The notes beneath the pieces were generated by a model, which saw only the letters and a program-made list of their open reading frames with translations, searched no databases and was not told the DNA's origin. A DNA stretch of 64,000 nucleotides from Bradyrhizobium nanningense (GTDB taxonomy: Bacteria > Pseudomonadota > Alphaproteobacteria > Rhizobiales > Xanthobacteraceae). Location: NCBI RefSeq assembly GCF_004114535.1, contig NZ_LBJC01000020.1:1-64000 (forward strand). Direction: 5' to 3'. The position numbers and the translations under genes were made by a program. Positions 42,539-50,799 of this stretch are shown here, piece after piece (position 1 is the first letter of the stretch; every line of letters starts with the position of its first letter).

Positions 42539-43096
42539 TTACTTCATCGCCTGCGCCCGCGCGTTGCGGAGGCGCTGGGCGAGCTTCCGATGCGGCACGT
42601 TGCCGAACATCGGCTGCGGATTGCCGTTCGGTTCGAGCCAGGGTTGGCCCATATTGCCCATATTGGTGTCGCCCATGCTGGCGACCTGCACGGCCTCCTG
42701 CCGCTGGCGCTTGGCGGCGTAGTAATAGCCGCCGGCGAAATAACGCACGGCGCGGGCGTGGTCGCCGTTGGCGGCGCGATAGGCGCCGGCGAGGTATTTC
42801 ACGGCATAGGTGAGGTTGGTGTTGGGATCGCGCAGGCCCGCGGCATCGCCGGTGTAACCAACCCCGCGGGCGGTCGCGAGCTTGATCTGCATCAGGCCGA
42901 TGGTGCCACCGCGGCCGACGAGGTGCGGCTGATAGCGGCTCTCGCGCATGATCACGCGATGCACCAGCGCTTCCGGCACGCCGTTGGCGCGGGCATGGGC
43001 CGCGACCATCTCGGCATATTCGGCTTCGCCGGCGAACGCGGCCTGCGGCAATGTCAGTCCGGCCGCGAGCAGCGCGGCAATGCGTAAAATTTTCAT
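42539..43096 (-). CDS. lytic transglycosylase, SLT domain
   Basis: A 185-residue secreted enzyme that cleaves peptidoglycan. Signal peptide MKILRIAALLAAGLTLPQAA. The SLT domain starts ARANGVPEALVHRVIMRESR with the catalytic Glu, then GTIGLMQIKLATARGVGYTG and LTYAVKYLAGAYRAANGDHA, YFAGGYY. The tail after residue 130 (MGDTNMGNMGQ) is low complexity and may be periplasmic. Typical alphaproteobacterial members of this length act in septal or cell-wall turnover. Confidence 0.88.
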   Translation of the reverse strand: MKILRIAALLAAGLTLPQAAFAGEAEYAEMVAAHARANGVPEALVHRVIMRESRYQPHLVGRGGTIGLMQIKLATARGVGYTGDAAGLRDPNTNLTYAVKYLAGAYRAANGDHARAVRYFAGGYYYAAKRQRQEAVQVASMGDTNMGNMGQPWLEPNGNPQPMFGNVPHRKLAQRLRNARAQAMK

Positions 43097-43347
43097 CAGA
43101 TATCCCTGAGGCCCCTTAAATGAGGCCCCTTAAATGACCTGCGCCCGGCTGCCGTTAGGCCTTCCGAACGCGGCGATGATGTGACCAAACGCCGCCGCTT
43201 GCGATTTTGCGGCGCCGAGCCGTTGTTACGACGCAATGCCGGCGTATCGGTTCCCTCAGGGCGCGGTCCGCTCGCGGCAGCAAAGCTGTCTATTCGCGCG
43301 GGCGCGCGAAAGCGAGTAGGAAGACGCCGCAAATCGGGAGAGGTGCC

Positions 43348-43548
43348 ATGACAAAAGCAATCCTCAGCGACATCCCTAGGCAGAATCCCTGTGCCCAATG
43401 CGGCGCGCCGATCCCGCAGCCCGACTGGATCGAGCCGGGCGAGGGGTGCGTCCGCTATCTCTGGACCTGCCACGCCTGCAATTACCGCTTCGAGGCGGTG
43501 GCCATCTACGACGAGGTGGCCGTCGAGCATCCGCCGCTCGCAGCGTAA
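43348..43548 (+). CDS. small zinc-ribbon protein (66 aa)
   Basis: The protein reads MTKAILSDIPRQNPCAQCGA and later YLWTCHACNYRFEAVAIYDE. Two CxxC pairs (CAQC and CHAC) separated by about 25 residues form a zinc ribbon. No membrane or secretion signal is seen. ATG 43348 follows GAGAGGTGCC, so it is preferred over 43207. It is convergent with the histidine kinase gene and is of unknown function. Confidence 0.65.
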   Translation: MTKAILSDIPRQNPCAQCGAPIPQPDWIEPGEGCVRYLWTCHACNYRFEAVAIYDEVAVEHPPLAA

Positions 43549-43557
43549 GGGGCGATC

Positions 43558-44883
43558 TTAAGCCGCCGCAAGCCTAGGCTGCTGCCAGAGCGGCAATTGC
43601 ATCCGCACGATCAGTCCGTGCGGGGCGCGGTCGTGCAGGGACAGCTCGCCGCCATGGGCGAGCGCGATGGCGCGCGCGATCGACAGGCCGAGCCCGAAGC
43701 CGGTGGACTCGTCCATGGTGCGCGCATCGTCCCCGCGCACGAACGGCTCCAGCATCTCCTGCTTGCGCGCATCCGAAATGCCGGGACCGTCGTCCTCGAC
43801 GTCGATGACGAGCCTGCTGCCCGAGACGTCGAGGCGGATCGTCACCTCGGCGCCGAAGCGCACCGCGTTCTCGACGAGGTTGGTGACGCCGCGATGCAGA
43901 TCGTCGGGCCGCGCGGCGGCGGTCGCGGACGCCGGTCCGTCATAATGCACGACATGGCCCATGTCGCCGAACTGGTCGGTGACGAGCTGGAGCGTGCTGG
44001 CGATGTCGACCAGCGTCACGGCTTCGACCTTGCGGTCGTTGCGCAGCAGCGACAGCACGCTCTCCAGCATCGCGCGCATCTGGTCGAGGTCGATCAGCAT
44101 GCGCTTGCGGTTGGTCTCGTCCTCGATGAACTCGGCACGCAGGCGCAGACGCGTGATCGGGGTGCGCAGATCGTGGCTGATCGCGGCCAGCATGCGGGTG
44201 CGATCCGACATCAGGCGGGCGATCCGCTCGTGCATGCGGTTGAGCGCGCGCGCCACCGAGCGGATCTCTTCCGGACCGCGCTCGGGCAGGGGTTCTGCCC
44301 CGCCGTCCAGGCTGAAATTCTCGGCGGCCTTGGCAAAGGATGACAGCGGAGCGGCCAGCGCCCGCGCCGCCCACAGGCCGAGCACGGAGACGCAGATGAA
44401 GGCGGTCATCAGCGCCATCAGCCAGGGCGCCCCCCAGAACCATGGCCGCGGCCCGCCGTCGACATGCCCGGCGATCATGGTGCCGTCGGGCAACTCGACG
44501 CCGACGCGGGATTGGGGGCCGCTCGAGGCCAGCTGGACCGCCTTGTAGCCGCGTCCGAGATGACGGCGCATTCCGCGCAGGGGCTGATTGTCGCTCTCCT
44601 CGACGCTTACGGTGCCAGGGGCGAGCAGTTCGATGCCGAGCTTGGGAAAGGCGCGCGCGAGATCGGCGACGAGGCGCGGCCGCTCGCCGGCCTCGGCCGA
44701 GCCGAGCAGCAGCGCGGCATCGGTCAGTTGATGCGCGCCATCCGGCGGCATGTCGGAGCGATCCGGCCGGCTGATCAGGAAGGCGGTAGTGACGACGAGA
44801 TGGAGCGCGACGGTCGAAGCCAGCACCAGCGCGGCGATCTGCCCGCCGATCCCCTTGAGGTGAAAGAACCCGAACGGCCTCAT
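43558..44883 (-). CDS. sensor histidine kinase
   Basis: A 441-residue membrane sensor: N-terminal segment (residues about 12-36), a periplasmic domain (about 37-160), a second membrane segment (PWLMALMTAFICVSVLGLWA), HAMP, then HisKA with the phospho-His in AAISHDLRTPITRL and an HATPase domain with NLVENAVRFG, VEDDGPGI and GFGLGLSI. The periplasmic part is unlike known ligand domains. It follows the response-regulator gene 14 bp upstream, so they form one operon. ATG 44883 has AAGGGG at suitable spacing; the in-frame TTG at 44901 is possible. The stimulus is unknown. Confidence 0.92.
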   Translation of the reverse strand: MRPFGFFHLKGIGGQIAALVLASTVALHLVVTTAFLISRPDRSDMPPDGAHQLTDAALLLGSAEAGERPRLVADLARAFPKLGIELLAPGTVSVEESDNQPLRGMRRHLGRGYKAVQLASSGPQSRVGVELPDGTMIAGHVDGGPRPWFWGAPWLMALMTAFICVSVLGLWAARALAAPLSSFAKAAENFSLDGGAEPLPERGPEEIRSVARALNRMHERIARLMSDRTRMLAAISHDLRTPITRLRLRAEFIEDETNRKRMLIDLDQMRAMLESVLSLLRNDRKVEAVTLVDIASTLQLVTDQFGDMGHVVHYDGPASATAAARPDDLHRGVTNLVENAVRFGAEVTIRLDVSGSRLVIDVEDDGPGISDARKQEMLEPFVRGDDARTMDESTGFGLGLSIARAIALAHGGELSLHDRAPHGLIVRMQLPLWQQPRLAAA

Positions 44884-44897
44884 CGTCGGCGTCCCCT

Positions 44898-45698
44898 TCA
44901 ATTGCTCAGGGGCGCCGCAACCGCTTCAGTGCTCGCTGCTTGAGGGCTTGCCGCTTGAGAATTTGCCGCTTGAAGGACTGCGACCTGCGTTCGCGGCGTG
45001 AACAGATAGCCGCCGGAGCGCACCGTCTTGATCAGGGTGGGATCGGCCGGGTTGGGCTCGATCTTGCGGCGGATGCGGCTGACCAGCACATCGATGGAGC
45101 GCTCGAACGAGCCGGTGTTGCGGCCTTGCGTGAGGTCGAGCAGGCTGTCGCGCGACAGCACGCGGCCGGGCCGTTCGCAGAACGTGCGCAAGAGATCGAA
45201 TTCGGCGCTGGTCACCGCGACGCGCGCACCTTCCGGATTGCGCAATTCGCGCAGCCGCAGATCGATGTGCCAGCCCTCGAAGGTGAGCGTGGAGGCGCCT
45301 TCGATCGAGCTTGCCGCTTGCGCCGCGGCCTGGCGGCGCAGCACCGCGTTGATGCGGGCGAGCAGCTCGCGCGGGTTGAAGGGTTTGGGCAGATAGTCGT
45401 CCGCGCCCATCTCGAGGCCAACGATCCGATCGACGTCCTCGCCGCGCGCGGTCAGCATGATGATCGGCGTCTGTGCCTCGGCACGCACCTTGCGACACAG
45501 GCTGAGGCCGTCCTCGCCGGGCAGCATGACGTCGAGAATGATGAGGTCGATGCGGTGATCGGCCATGGCGCGCGACATCTCGCGGCCGTCGCTCACGGCG
45601 GTGACGTTGCAGGCGTTGTTGCGCAGGTACTTCGCAATCAACGTCCGCGTTTCGCGGTCGTCCTCGACGACCAGGATGTTGGGATTGGGAATGGCCAT
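44898..45698 (-). CDS. OmpR-family response regulator
   Basis: A 266-residue regulator. Receiver: ILVVEDDRETRTLIAKYLRN, phospho-Asp in IILDVMLPG, Lys in DDYLPKPFNPRELL. A winged-helix output domain follows with VTSAEFDLLRTFCERPGRVL and SIDVLVSRIRRKIEPNPADP. The C-terminus has three imperfect AxSQAA repeats (ANSQAASPQAASTEAV). It resembles the AdeR/OmpR type. It is upstream of and co-transcribed with the kinase. The divergent gene at 45880 is a possible target. Confidence 0.93.
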   Translation of the reverse strand: MAIPNPNILVVEDDRETRTLIAKYLRNNACNVTAVSDGREMSRAMADHRIDLIILDVMLPGEDGLSLCRKVRAEAQTPIIMLTARGEDVDRIVGLEMGADDYLPKPFNPRELLARINAVLRRQAAAQAASSIEGASTLTFEGWHIDLRLRELRNPEGARVAVTSAEFDLLRTFCERPGRVLSRDSLLDLTQGRNTGSFERSIDVLVSRIRRKIEPNPADPTLIKTVRSGGYLFTPRTQVAVLQAANSQAASPQAASTEAVAAPLSN

Positions 45699-45879
45699 GC
45701 GCTTTGTTTGTCCAAGATTCGGGCCAAATGGCGAAGATTTTTGTTTCGGATTGTTTCTGCCCAGCTTCCCGCAACAGGCGGCAATCGCGCGCCTGCGGAG
45801 CGGCAAGGTCTCGTTAAGTCCGTTAACCATACCGTGGCGTGGTCCGCGACGAAACCCCGCAATATCCACGGAGCCATCC

Positions 45880-46452
45880 ATGACCTCGATTTCGGCGGCC
45901 TCCGCCGGCAACTACCAGTCGCCGCTGCAGCGGCTGCAGCAGGAATTGCAATCGGAAGTGTCCGCCGGCACGATCTCGTCGTCTGATCAGTCCGCGCTCT
46001 CGACGGCGCTGACCGACATCGACACGGCGCTCCAGCAGGGCCGGTCGAGCGACCAGTCGAGCGGCACGCGCCCCTCCAAGGAGGACATGCAGTCGAAGAT
46101 CGACGACCTCATCTCGAATGAAGTGTCCAACGGGACGCTGACCTCGGACCAGGCCGAAGCGCTCAAGGGCGTGTTTCAGTCCGCCTTCGCGAGCGGAGCG
46201 GGTGGAGCGGGTGGCCCCGGCGGCGCAGGCGGACCTCCGCCCGGCCCGCCGCCGGACGACAGCTCCTCGGATTCGTCGTCCTCCACCGACACGACCAGCA
46301 GCACGTCCAGCGACCAGACCACCGCCGAGATCCTCCAGCAATTCCTCCAGGCGCTGCAGCAATCGCAATCCTCGGCATCGTCCTACGGCGCCAACGGCAG
46401 CTCATCCATGGGCTCCGACTTCTCCGCGCTTTTGATCGACTACAAGAGCTGA
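45880..46452 (+). CDS. Ser/Gln/Gly-rich hypothetical protein (190 aa)
   Basis: Begins MTSISAASAGNYQSPLQRLQ. The first 100 residues are helical with two similar segments (QQELQSEVSAGTISSSDQSA and DDLISNEVSNGTLTSDQAEA) that look like duplicated helix-loop-helix units, possibly EF-hand-like. The rest is low complexity: GGAGGPGGAGGPPPGPPP, then Ser/Asp/Thr runs, then glutamine-rich helix. There is no signal peptide. It lies divergent from the two-component genes (181 bp), so may be regulated by them. I do not recognise the family. Confidence 0.65.
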   Translation: MTSISAASAGNYQSPLQRLQQELQSEVSAGTISSSDQSALSTALTDIDTALQQGRSSDQSSGTRPSKEDMQSKIDDLISNEVSNGTLTSDQAEALKGVFQSAFASGAGGAGGPGGAGGPPPGPPPDDSSSDSSSSTDTTSSTSSDQTTAEILQQFLQALQQSQSSASSYGANGSSSMGSDFSALLIDYKS

Positions 46453-46620
46453 CCCCGAGCGACGCGGGTCGGCGCGGTCCTCGCCGCGATCTTGCTTCAT
46501 CCAGGGTGCCTGATCGTCGGCGGGGAACCGTGCGCCGCAAAATGTTCCTGAGTGACGCAGGAACAGTCCTTGCGGGTTTTTTCGCACTCGCGCATCGCGC
46601 GACGAAATTGCCGCGCGCAA

Positions 46621-46645
46621 GGAACTGCGTGTGATCAGCGCTGTT
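46621..46645 (+). promoter_or_regulatory. possible EcfG-type promoter
   Basis: GGAAC, 16 bases, then TGTT resembles the general-stress sigma factor pattern GGAAC-N16/17-CGTT of alphaproteobacteria. The start would be about 30 bp before the PRC-barrel ATG. The -10 is one mismatch off. Confidence 0.3.
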
Positions 46646-46681
46646 TTCTCCACACGAGTTTCTTGTGAAGGAGAGGACAAC

Positions 46682-47209
46682 ATGCTGACGAAATCGATCG
46701 CCGCCGGCCTCGCCGGCACCGCACTGCTTGCAACCGTTGCGTTCGCGCAATCGCCGACCGCCACCACCGACAAGGCGCCGGCCGCGGCGGCCACCACGAC
46801 CACCACCACGGCGTCGGGCGAATGGCGCGCCTCGAAGATGTCGGGCCTGAAGATCTATAACGAAGCGAACGAGAACATCGGCTCCATCAACGATCTGTTG
46901 ATGGACAAGAGCGGCGCCATCAAGATCGCCGTGATCGGCGTCGGTGGCTTCCTCGGTATGGGCGAGCATCTGGTCGCCGTGCCCTATGAGAAGCTGAAGT
47001 TCGTCAATGAGGCCGTTGCCTATACCGGCGCTGCCACGAATCCGGGCGCGAAGCCCGCGGCGACGACGACCACGGGCGCTGCGACCGGCACCGACAAGAC
47101 CGCGACGACCACGACGTCGTCCTCGTCGAAATGGTATCCGGATCACGCCGTGTTCAATGCCAGCAAGGACGAGCTGAAGAACATGCCGGAGTTCAAGTAT
47201 TCGGAGTAA
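46682..47209 (+). CDS. secreted PRC-barrel domain protein
   Basis: A 175-residue protein with signal peptide MLTKSIAAGLAGTALLATVA, then a Thr/Ala linker, a PRC-barrel-like beta domain (WRASKMSGLKIYNEANENIG, KIAVIGVGGFLGMGEHLVAV) and a Thr/Ser-rich tail ending KNMPEFKYSE. PRC-barrel proteins of this kind are frequent in rhizobial periplasm and often stress-induced; no molecular role is known. ATG 46682 follows GAAGGAGAG. A possible EcfG-type promoter precedes it. Confidence 0.8.
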   Translation: MLTKSIAAGLAGTALLATVAFAQSPTATTDKAPAAAATTTTTTASGEWRASKMSGLKIYNEANENIGSINDLLMDKSGAIKIAVIGVGGFLGMGEHLVAVPYEKLKFVNEAVAYTGAATNPGAKPAATTTTGAATGTDKTATTTTSSSSKWYPDHAVFNASKDELKNMPEFKYSE

Positions 47210-47232
47210 TGCGGTCCTGAGCGAGTAGACGA

Positions 47233-47260
47233 AGCGCGCCCGGTTTTCACCGGGCGCGCT
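47233..47260. terminator. terminator hairpin
   Basis: Eleven-base stem AGCGCGCCCGG / CCGGGCGCGCT with TTTTCA loop, 24 bp after the PRC-barrel stop. It serves the convergent ABC permease gene as well. Confidence 0.65.
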
Positions 47261-47328
47261 GTCGTGTCTGTTTCACCTCGCCCCGCTTGCGGCCGCAGGC
47301 GGGGAGAGGGAGAAGTTGCACCGCCGCT

Positions 47329-48156
47329 TCAGCCGCCGGCCTTGAGCCGTTCGTTGCGGCGGCGCAAGGCTTCCATGGTGGCGAGGAGGATGACCGACAC
47401 CGTAGTCAGGATCAATGCCGCGGCGGTGATGGTCGGGCTGATGTTCTCGCGGATGCCGCTGAACATCTCGCGCGGCAGGGTGCGCTGCTCGGGACCCGCC
47501 ATGAACAGCACGATCACCACCTCGTCGAAGCTGGTCGCGAAGGCGAACAGCGCGCCCGATGCGAGGCCAGGCAGGATCAGCGGCAGGATCACGCGGCGGA
47601 ACGCCTCAAGCGGCGAGGCGCCGAGCGAGGCGGCGGCGCGCGCCAGATTGGTGTCGAAGCTTTGGAGGGTCGCGCCGACCGTGATCACAACGAAGGGCGT
47701 CGCCAGCGCGGTGTGGGCGAGGATGAGGCCGAGATAGCTGCCGGTCAGTCCGATCGGCGCGAAGAAGAAATACAGGCCCACGGCGGTGATGACGCCGGGC
47801 ACGACGACCGGCGACAGCACGAAGGCCAGAACGAGCGGTTTGAGACGGCTCTTCCACTGCGCCAGCCCCAGCGCGGCCAGCGTGCCAAGCACCATGGACA
47901 GTGCCGTCGAGGCCACGCCGATGATCACGCTGTTCTTCAACGAATTCATCCAGCGCGGCGACGTGATGAAGTCGTCGTACCAGCGCAAGGACAGGCCCGG
48001 CAGCGGATAGGTGAGGTACGAGCCCGAGCTGAACGACAGCGGCATGATCGCCAGGATCGGCGCGATCAGGAAGATGAACACCAGCGTGGAGACGACGATG
48101 GTCGCCGTCCACGCGATGCGCTGGCTCTGTGTGCGCAAGGAGGAATTGTCGCTCAA
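47329..48156 (-). CDS. ABC transporter permease, polyamine type (PotC-like)
   Basis: A 275-residue inner-membrane permease with six hydrophobic segments and the cytoplasmic EAA-type loop ARAAASLGASPLEAFRRVIL PLILPG that docks on the ATPase. It begins with TTG at 48156, overlapping the upstream permease stop (AATTGAGC), so the two are translationally coupled. The longer frame upstream lies inside the other permease gene. Together with 48153-51909 it forms a four-gene importer of the spermidine/putrescine type; the true substrate is not known. Confidence 0.88.
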   Translation of the reverse strand: MSDNSSLRTQSQRIAWTATIVVSTLVFIFLIAPILAIMPLSFSSGSYLTYPLPGLSLRWYDDFITSPRWMNSLKNSVIIGVASTALSMVLGTLAALGLAQWKSRLKPLVLAFVLSPVVVPGVITAVGLYFFFAPIGLTGSYLGLILAHTALATPFVVITVGATLQSFDTNLARAAASLGASPLEAFRRVILPLILPGLASGALFAFATSFDEVVIVLFMAGPEQRTLPREMFSGIRENISPTITAAALILTTVSVILLATMEALRRRNERLKAGG

Positions 48157-49415
48157 TTCTTCATGCCCCCCGTGACCTGCTGGCCCTGCACCAGCTTTCC
48201 GTAGACGAGCGCCAAGAGAATGGTGGCCAGCAGCAGCACCGCACCGAGCGCCGAAGCCAGACCCCAATTGGCCGTTTCGGTCGTGTAGAGCGCGATGAAG
48301 TAGCTGATCATCTGATCGGCGGCGCCGCCGACGAGCGCCGGCGTGATGTAGTAGCCGAGCGCCAGGATGAAGACGAGCAGGCTTCCCGCGCCGATGCCGG
48401 GCAAGGTTTGCGGCAGGTAGATCCGCAAGAAAGCGGTGAGGGGTGGTGCGCCGAGCGAGGCGGCGGCCCGCAAGTAAGCTGGCGAAATGGCCTTCATGCT
48501 GCTGTAGAGCGGCAGGATCATGAAGGGTAGGAGAACGTGGGTCGTCGCGACGCAGACGCCGAAGCGGTTGTAGATCAGGCGCAACGGCTCGTCGATGATG
48601 CCAAGCCAGCGCAGGCTGTCGTTGACGACGCCCTTGCTCTGCAGCAGCACGATCCAGGCGCAGGTGCGGACCAGAAGCGACGTCCAGAACGGCAGCAGGA
48701 CGAAGATCATCAAGAGGTTCGACCGTTCCGGCGGCAGCGTCGCCAAGAGGTAGGCGACCGGGAAGCCGAGGATCAGGCAGAGCAGGGTGACGCTGAGGCT
48801 GATGATGAAGGTGCGGGTGAAAACCTGGCGGTAAATGGCCTGGTCCGGCAACGCCGCGACGATCGCGCCGTCCGCATTCCGCGTCAGATCGAGCGCCGCC
48901 AGAAGGTAGAAGCCCGTGATGGGACCGCTGGCGTCCTTGATCGTCGTCCAGGTGGCGCGTTCGCGCCAGGCCGGATTGATCTTGCCCAGAGTCTCCTTGG
49001 CGGTGCCGGGTTCGGGCGCGGCCTTCAGATTGCGGGCGGTGCTGGTCAGGATCGTGCGAAAACCGTTCAGCGCGTAGTTCAGCCGCTTGGCCGCAATCGC
49101 AATGGTGCCGGCGGCGCGTGCCGCCAGCACGTCGCTTGCGAGCGCCGCGTACGCCTTTTCGTCCGGCAGGTCCTTGCCGTCCCAGTCGGCGAGAGCAGCT
49201 ATGGTTTGAGGCAGGACCTGACGCACCTCGCGGTCATCGACCGCGCGCCACAGCATGCCGGCGATGGGCCCGGCGAAGGTGAAGAGCAGGAAGACGAGGA
49301 GCGGCGCGACCAGCGCGAGCGCCTTGAGCTGCCGTGCCCGCTCGGCGCGCCTCAATCGCCGCTTCAGCGGCACCCCGGGCGGCGCGCTGGCGCTGGTCAG
49401 GAGCCCATCCGTCAC
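48153..49415 (-). CDS. ABC transporter permease, polyamine type (PotB-like) with large insert
   Basis: A 420-residue permease. Family members have about 300 residues; the extra ~120 residues lie between the first membrane segment (ALVAPLLVFLLFTFAGPIAG) and the second (about residue 200), giving a large periplasmic loop rich in Ala, Lys and Asp. The core EAA-type loop is LRAAASLGAPPLTAFLRIYL PQTLPG. It pairs with the TTG-started permease downstream (4-bp overlap). A family 1 palindromic repeat separates it from the binding-protein gene. Confidence 0.88.
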   Translation of the reverse strand: MTDGLLTSASAPPGVPLKRRLRRAERARQLKALALVAPLLVFLLFTFAGPIAGMLWRAVDDREVRQVLPQTIAALADWDGKDLPDEKAYAALASDVLAARAAGTIAIAAKRLNYALNGFRTILTSTARNLKAAPEPGTAKETLGKINPAWRERATWTTIKDASGPITGFYLLAALDLTRNADGAIVAALPDQAIYRQVFTRTFIISLSVTLLCLILGFPVAYLLATLPPERSNLLMIFVLLPFWTSLLVRTCAWIVLLQSKGVVNDSLRWLGIIDEPLRLIYNRFGVCVATTHVLLPFMILPLYSSMKAISPAYLRAAASLGAPPLTAFLRIYLPQTLPGIGAGSLLVFILALGYYITPALVGGAADQMISYFIALYTTETANWGLASALGAVLLLATILLALVYGKLVQGQQVTGGMKN

Positions 49416-49480
49416 GGCGCCAGCCTCTTTGGCCGGACATCCCTCGCCGCTTCAGGTTTGGAGCGGCCCGAGCGCGCGCT

Positions 49481-49610
49481 TCGTCCTTCGAGACGACCGC
49501 TTCGCGGTCTCCTCAGGATGAGGCTCCTCGACATCGGTGCGTGTAGAATCGCTGCCACAGACTCAGACCTCATCCTGAGGGCCCGCCGTAGGCGGGCGTC
49601 TCGAAGGATG
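49481..49610. repeat. palindromic repeat, family 1 (TCGTCCTTCGAGACG type), inside ABC operon
   Basis: TCGTCCTTCGAGACGACCGC at the left is inverted against GGCGGGCGTCTCGAAGGAT at the right, with CTCAGGATGAGG / CCTCATCCTGAGGGC inside. It lies between permease and binding-protein genes. Confidence 0.82.
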
Positions 49611-49673
49611 CGCGACGGGCGAGGTATCCGCCACGCATCCTCTACTTGCTCCCTGCACCATTTCGGCCGCGCG

Positions 49674-50732
49674 CTACTTCGCGGCCCATTTGTTGAAGCG
49701 CTCGGTCAGGCGGTCGATGTTCTCGAGCCAGAACGCGACGTTGATCTCGACCGCGTTCTTGATGTTGTCGGGCGCGGTCGGCAGGTCCTTCAGCACGGCG
49801 GGCGAGAGCCTGCCGGCTGCGTCCTTGTTGGAGGTGCCGTAGGCGATGTTCTCCGACAGTTTCGACTGGTTCTCCGCCTTGCCGACGAAATCCAGGAACT
49901 TGTAGGCGGCGTCCTTGTTCGGGCTGCCCTTCAGAATGACCCAGCTGTCGAGAGTGAACAGCGCGCCGTCCCACACCATGCTAAAGTTCTTCTTCTCGTT
50001 CTTGTTGGCGGTGTCGATGCGGCCATTGTAGACCGAGGTCATCGCCACCTCGCCGGAGGCGAGCAGTTGCGGCGGCTGGGCGCCGGCCTTCCACCAGACG
50101 ATGTCACCCTTGATGGTGTCGAGCTTCTTGAAGGCGCGCTCGACACCCTCGTCGGTCGCAAGCACCTTGTAGACGTCCTTCGGTGCGACGCCGTCGGCCA
50201 TGAGCGCGATCTCCAGCGTGGTCTTCGGGCCCTGACGGAGGGCGCGCTTGCCCGGAATCTTCTTGGTATCGAAGAAGTCGGCCCAGCCCTTCGGGGCGTC
50301 CTTCAGCTTGTCCTTGTCGTAGCCGAGAACAAAATCGTAGAGGATGGCGCCGACGCCGCACGGATTGACCGATGGCGGGATATAGGCGGCCTCGCCGCCG
50401 ATCTTGGTGTAGTCCAGCTTCTCGAACAGGCCTTCCTCGCAGCCGACCGCCAGTTCGTCGCTCTCGACCTGGACGACGTCCCAGGTGGCGGCGCCGCCCT
50501 GCACCTTGGCCCGCAGCACGCCGACACCGCCGTCCCAGGACTCGTCGTTCATGGCAATTCCGGCCGCCTTCTTGAACGGCTCGAAATAGACCTTCTTCTG
50601 GGCCTCCTGGTACGCGCCGCCCCACGACACCACGGTGAGGTCACGCGCCTGTGCGACCGTCGCCAGCGCGGCGCTGGCACCGAGCGCGGCGGCGAAACCC
50701 AGAGCAATCTTGCCAATCTTGCGCTTCAGCAT
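49674..50732 (-). CDS. periplasmic substrate-binding protein (PotD-like)
   Basis: A 352-residue binding protein of the family 1 (spermidine/putrescine-like) type. Signal peptide through AQAR (residue 30). Mature start DLTVVSWGGAYQEAQKKVYF and later GVGAILYDFVLGYDKDKLKD, IVWWKAGAQPPQLLASGEVA and WVILKGSPNKDAAYKFLDF are typical. It captures the substrate for the two permeases encoded downstream. ATG 50732 has AAGGAA eight bases upstream. The WGG motif recurs in polyamine and iron-like binders, so the ligand is uncertain. Confidence 0.9.
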   Translation of the reverse strand: MLKRKIGKIALGFAAALGASAALATVAQARDLTVVSWGGAYQEAQKKVYFEPFKKAAGIAMNDESWDGGVGVLRAKVQGGAATWDVVQVESDELAVGCEEGLFEKLDYTKIGGEAAYIPPSVNPCGVGAILYDFVLGYDKDKLKDAPKGWADFFDTKKIPGKRALRQGPKTTLEIALMADGVAPKDVYKVLATDEGVERAFKKLDTIKGDIVWWKAGAQPPQLLASGEVAMTSVYNGRIDTANKNEKKNFSMVWDGALFTLDSWVILKGSPNKDAAYKFLDFVGKAENQSKLSENIAYGTSNKDAAGRLSPAVLKDLPTAPDNIKNAVEINVAFWLENIDRLTERFNKWAAK

Positions 50733-50799
50733 GGTCTTGGTTCCTTCTTTCATGTGAGTGGCGTTGAGGTTGATTGTTCTCAGGCCCGCTTGCGCTGGA

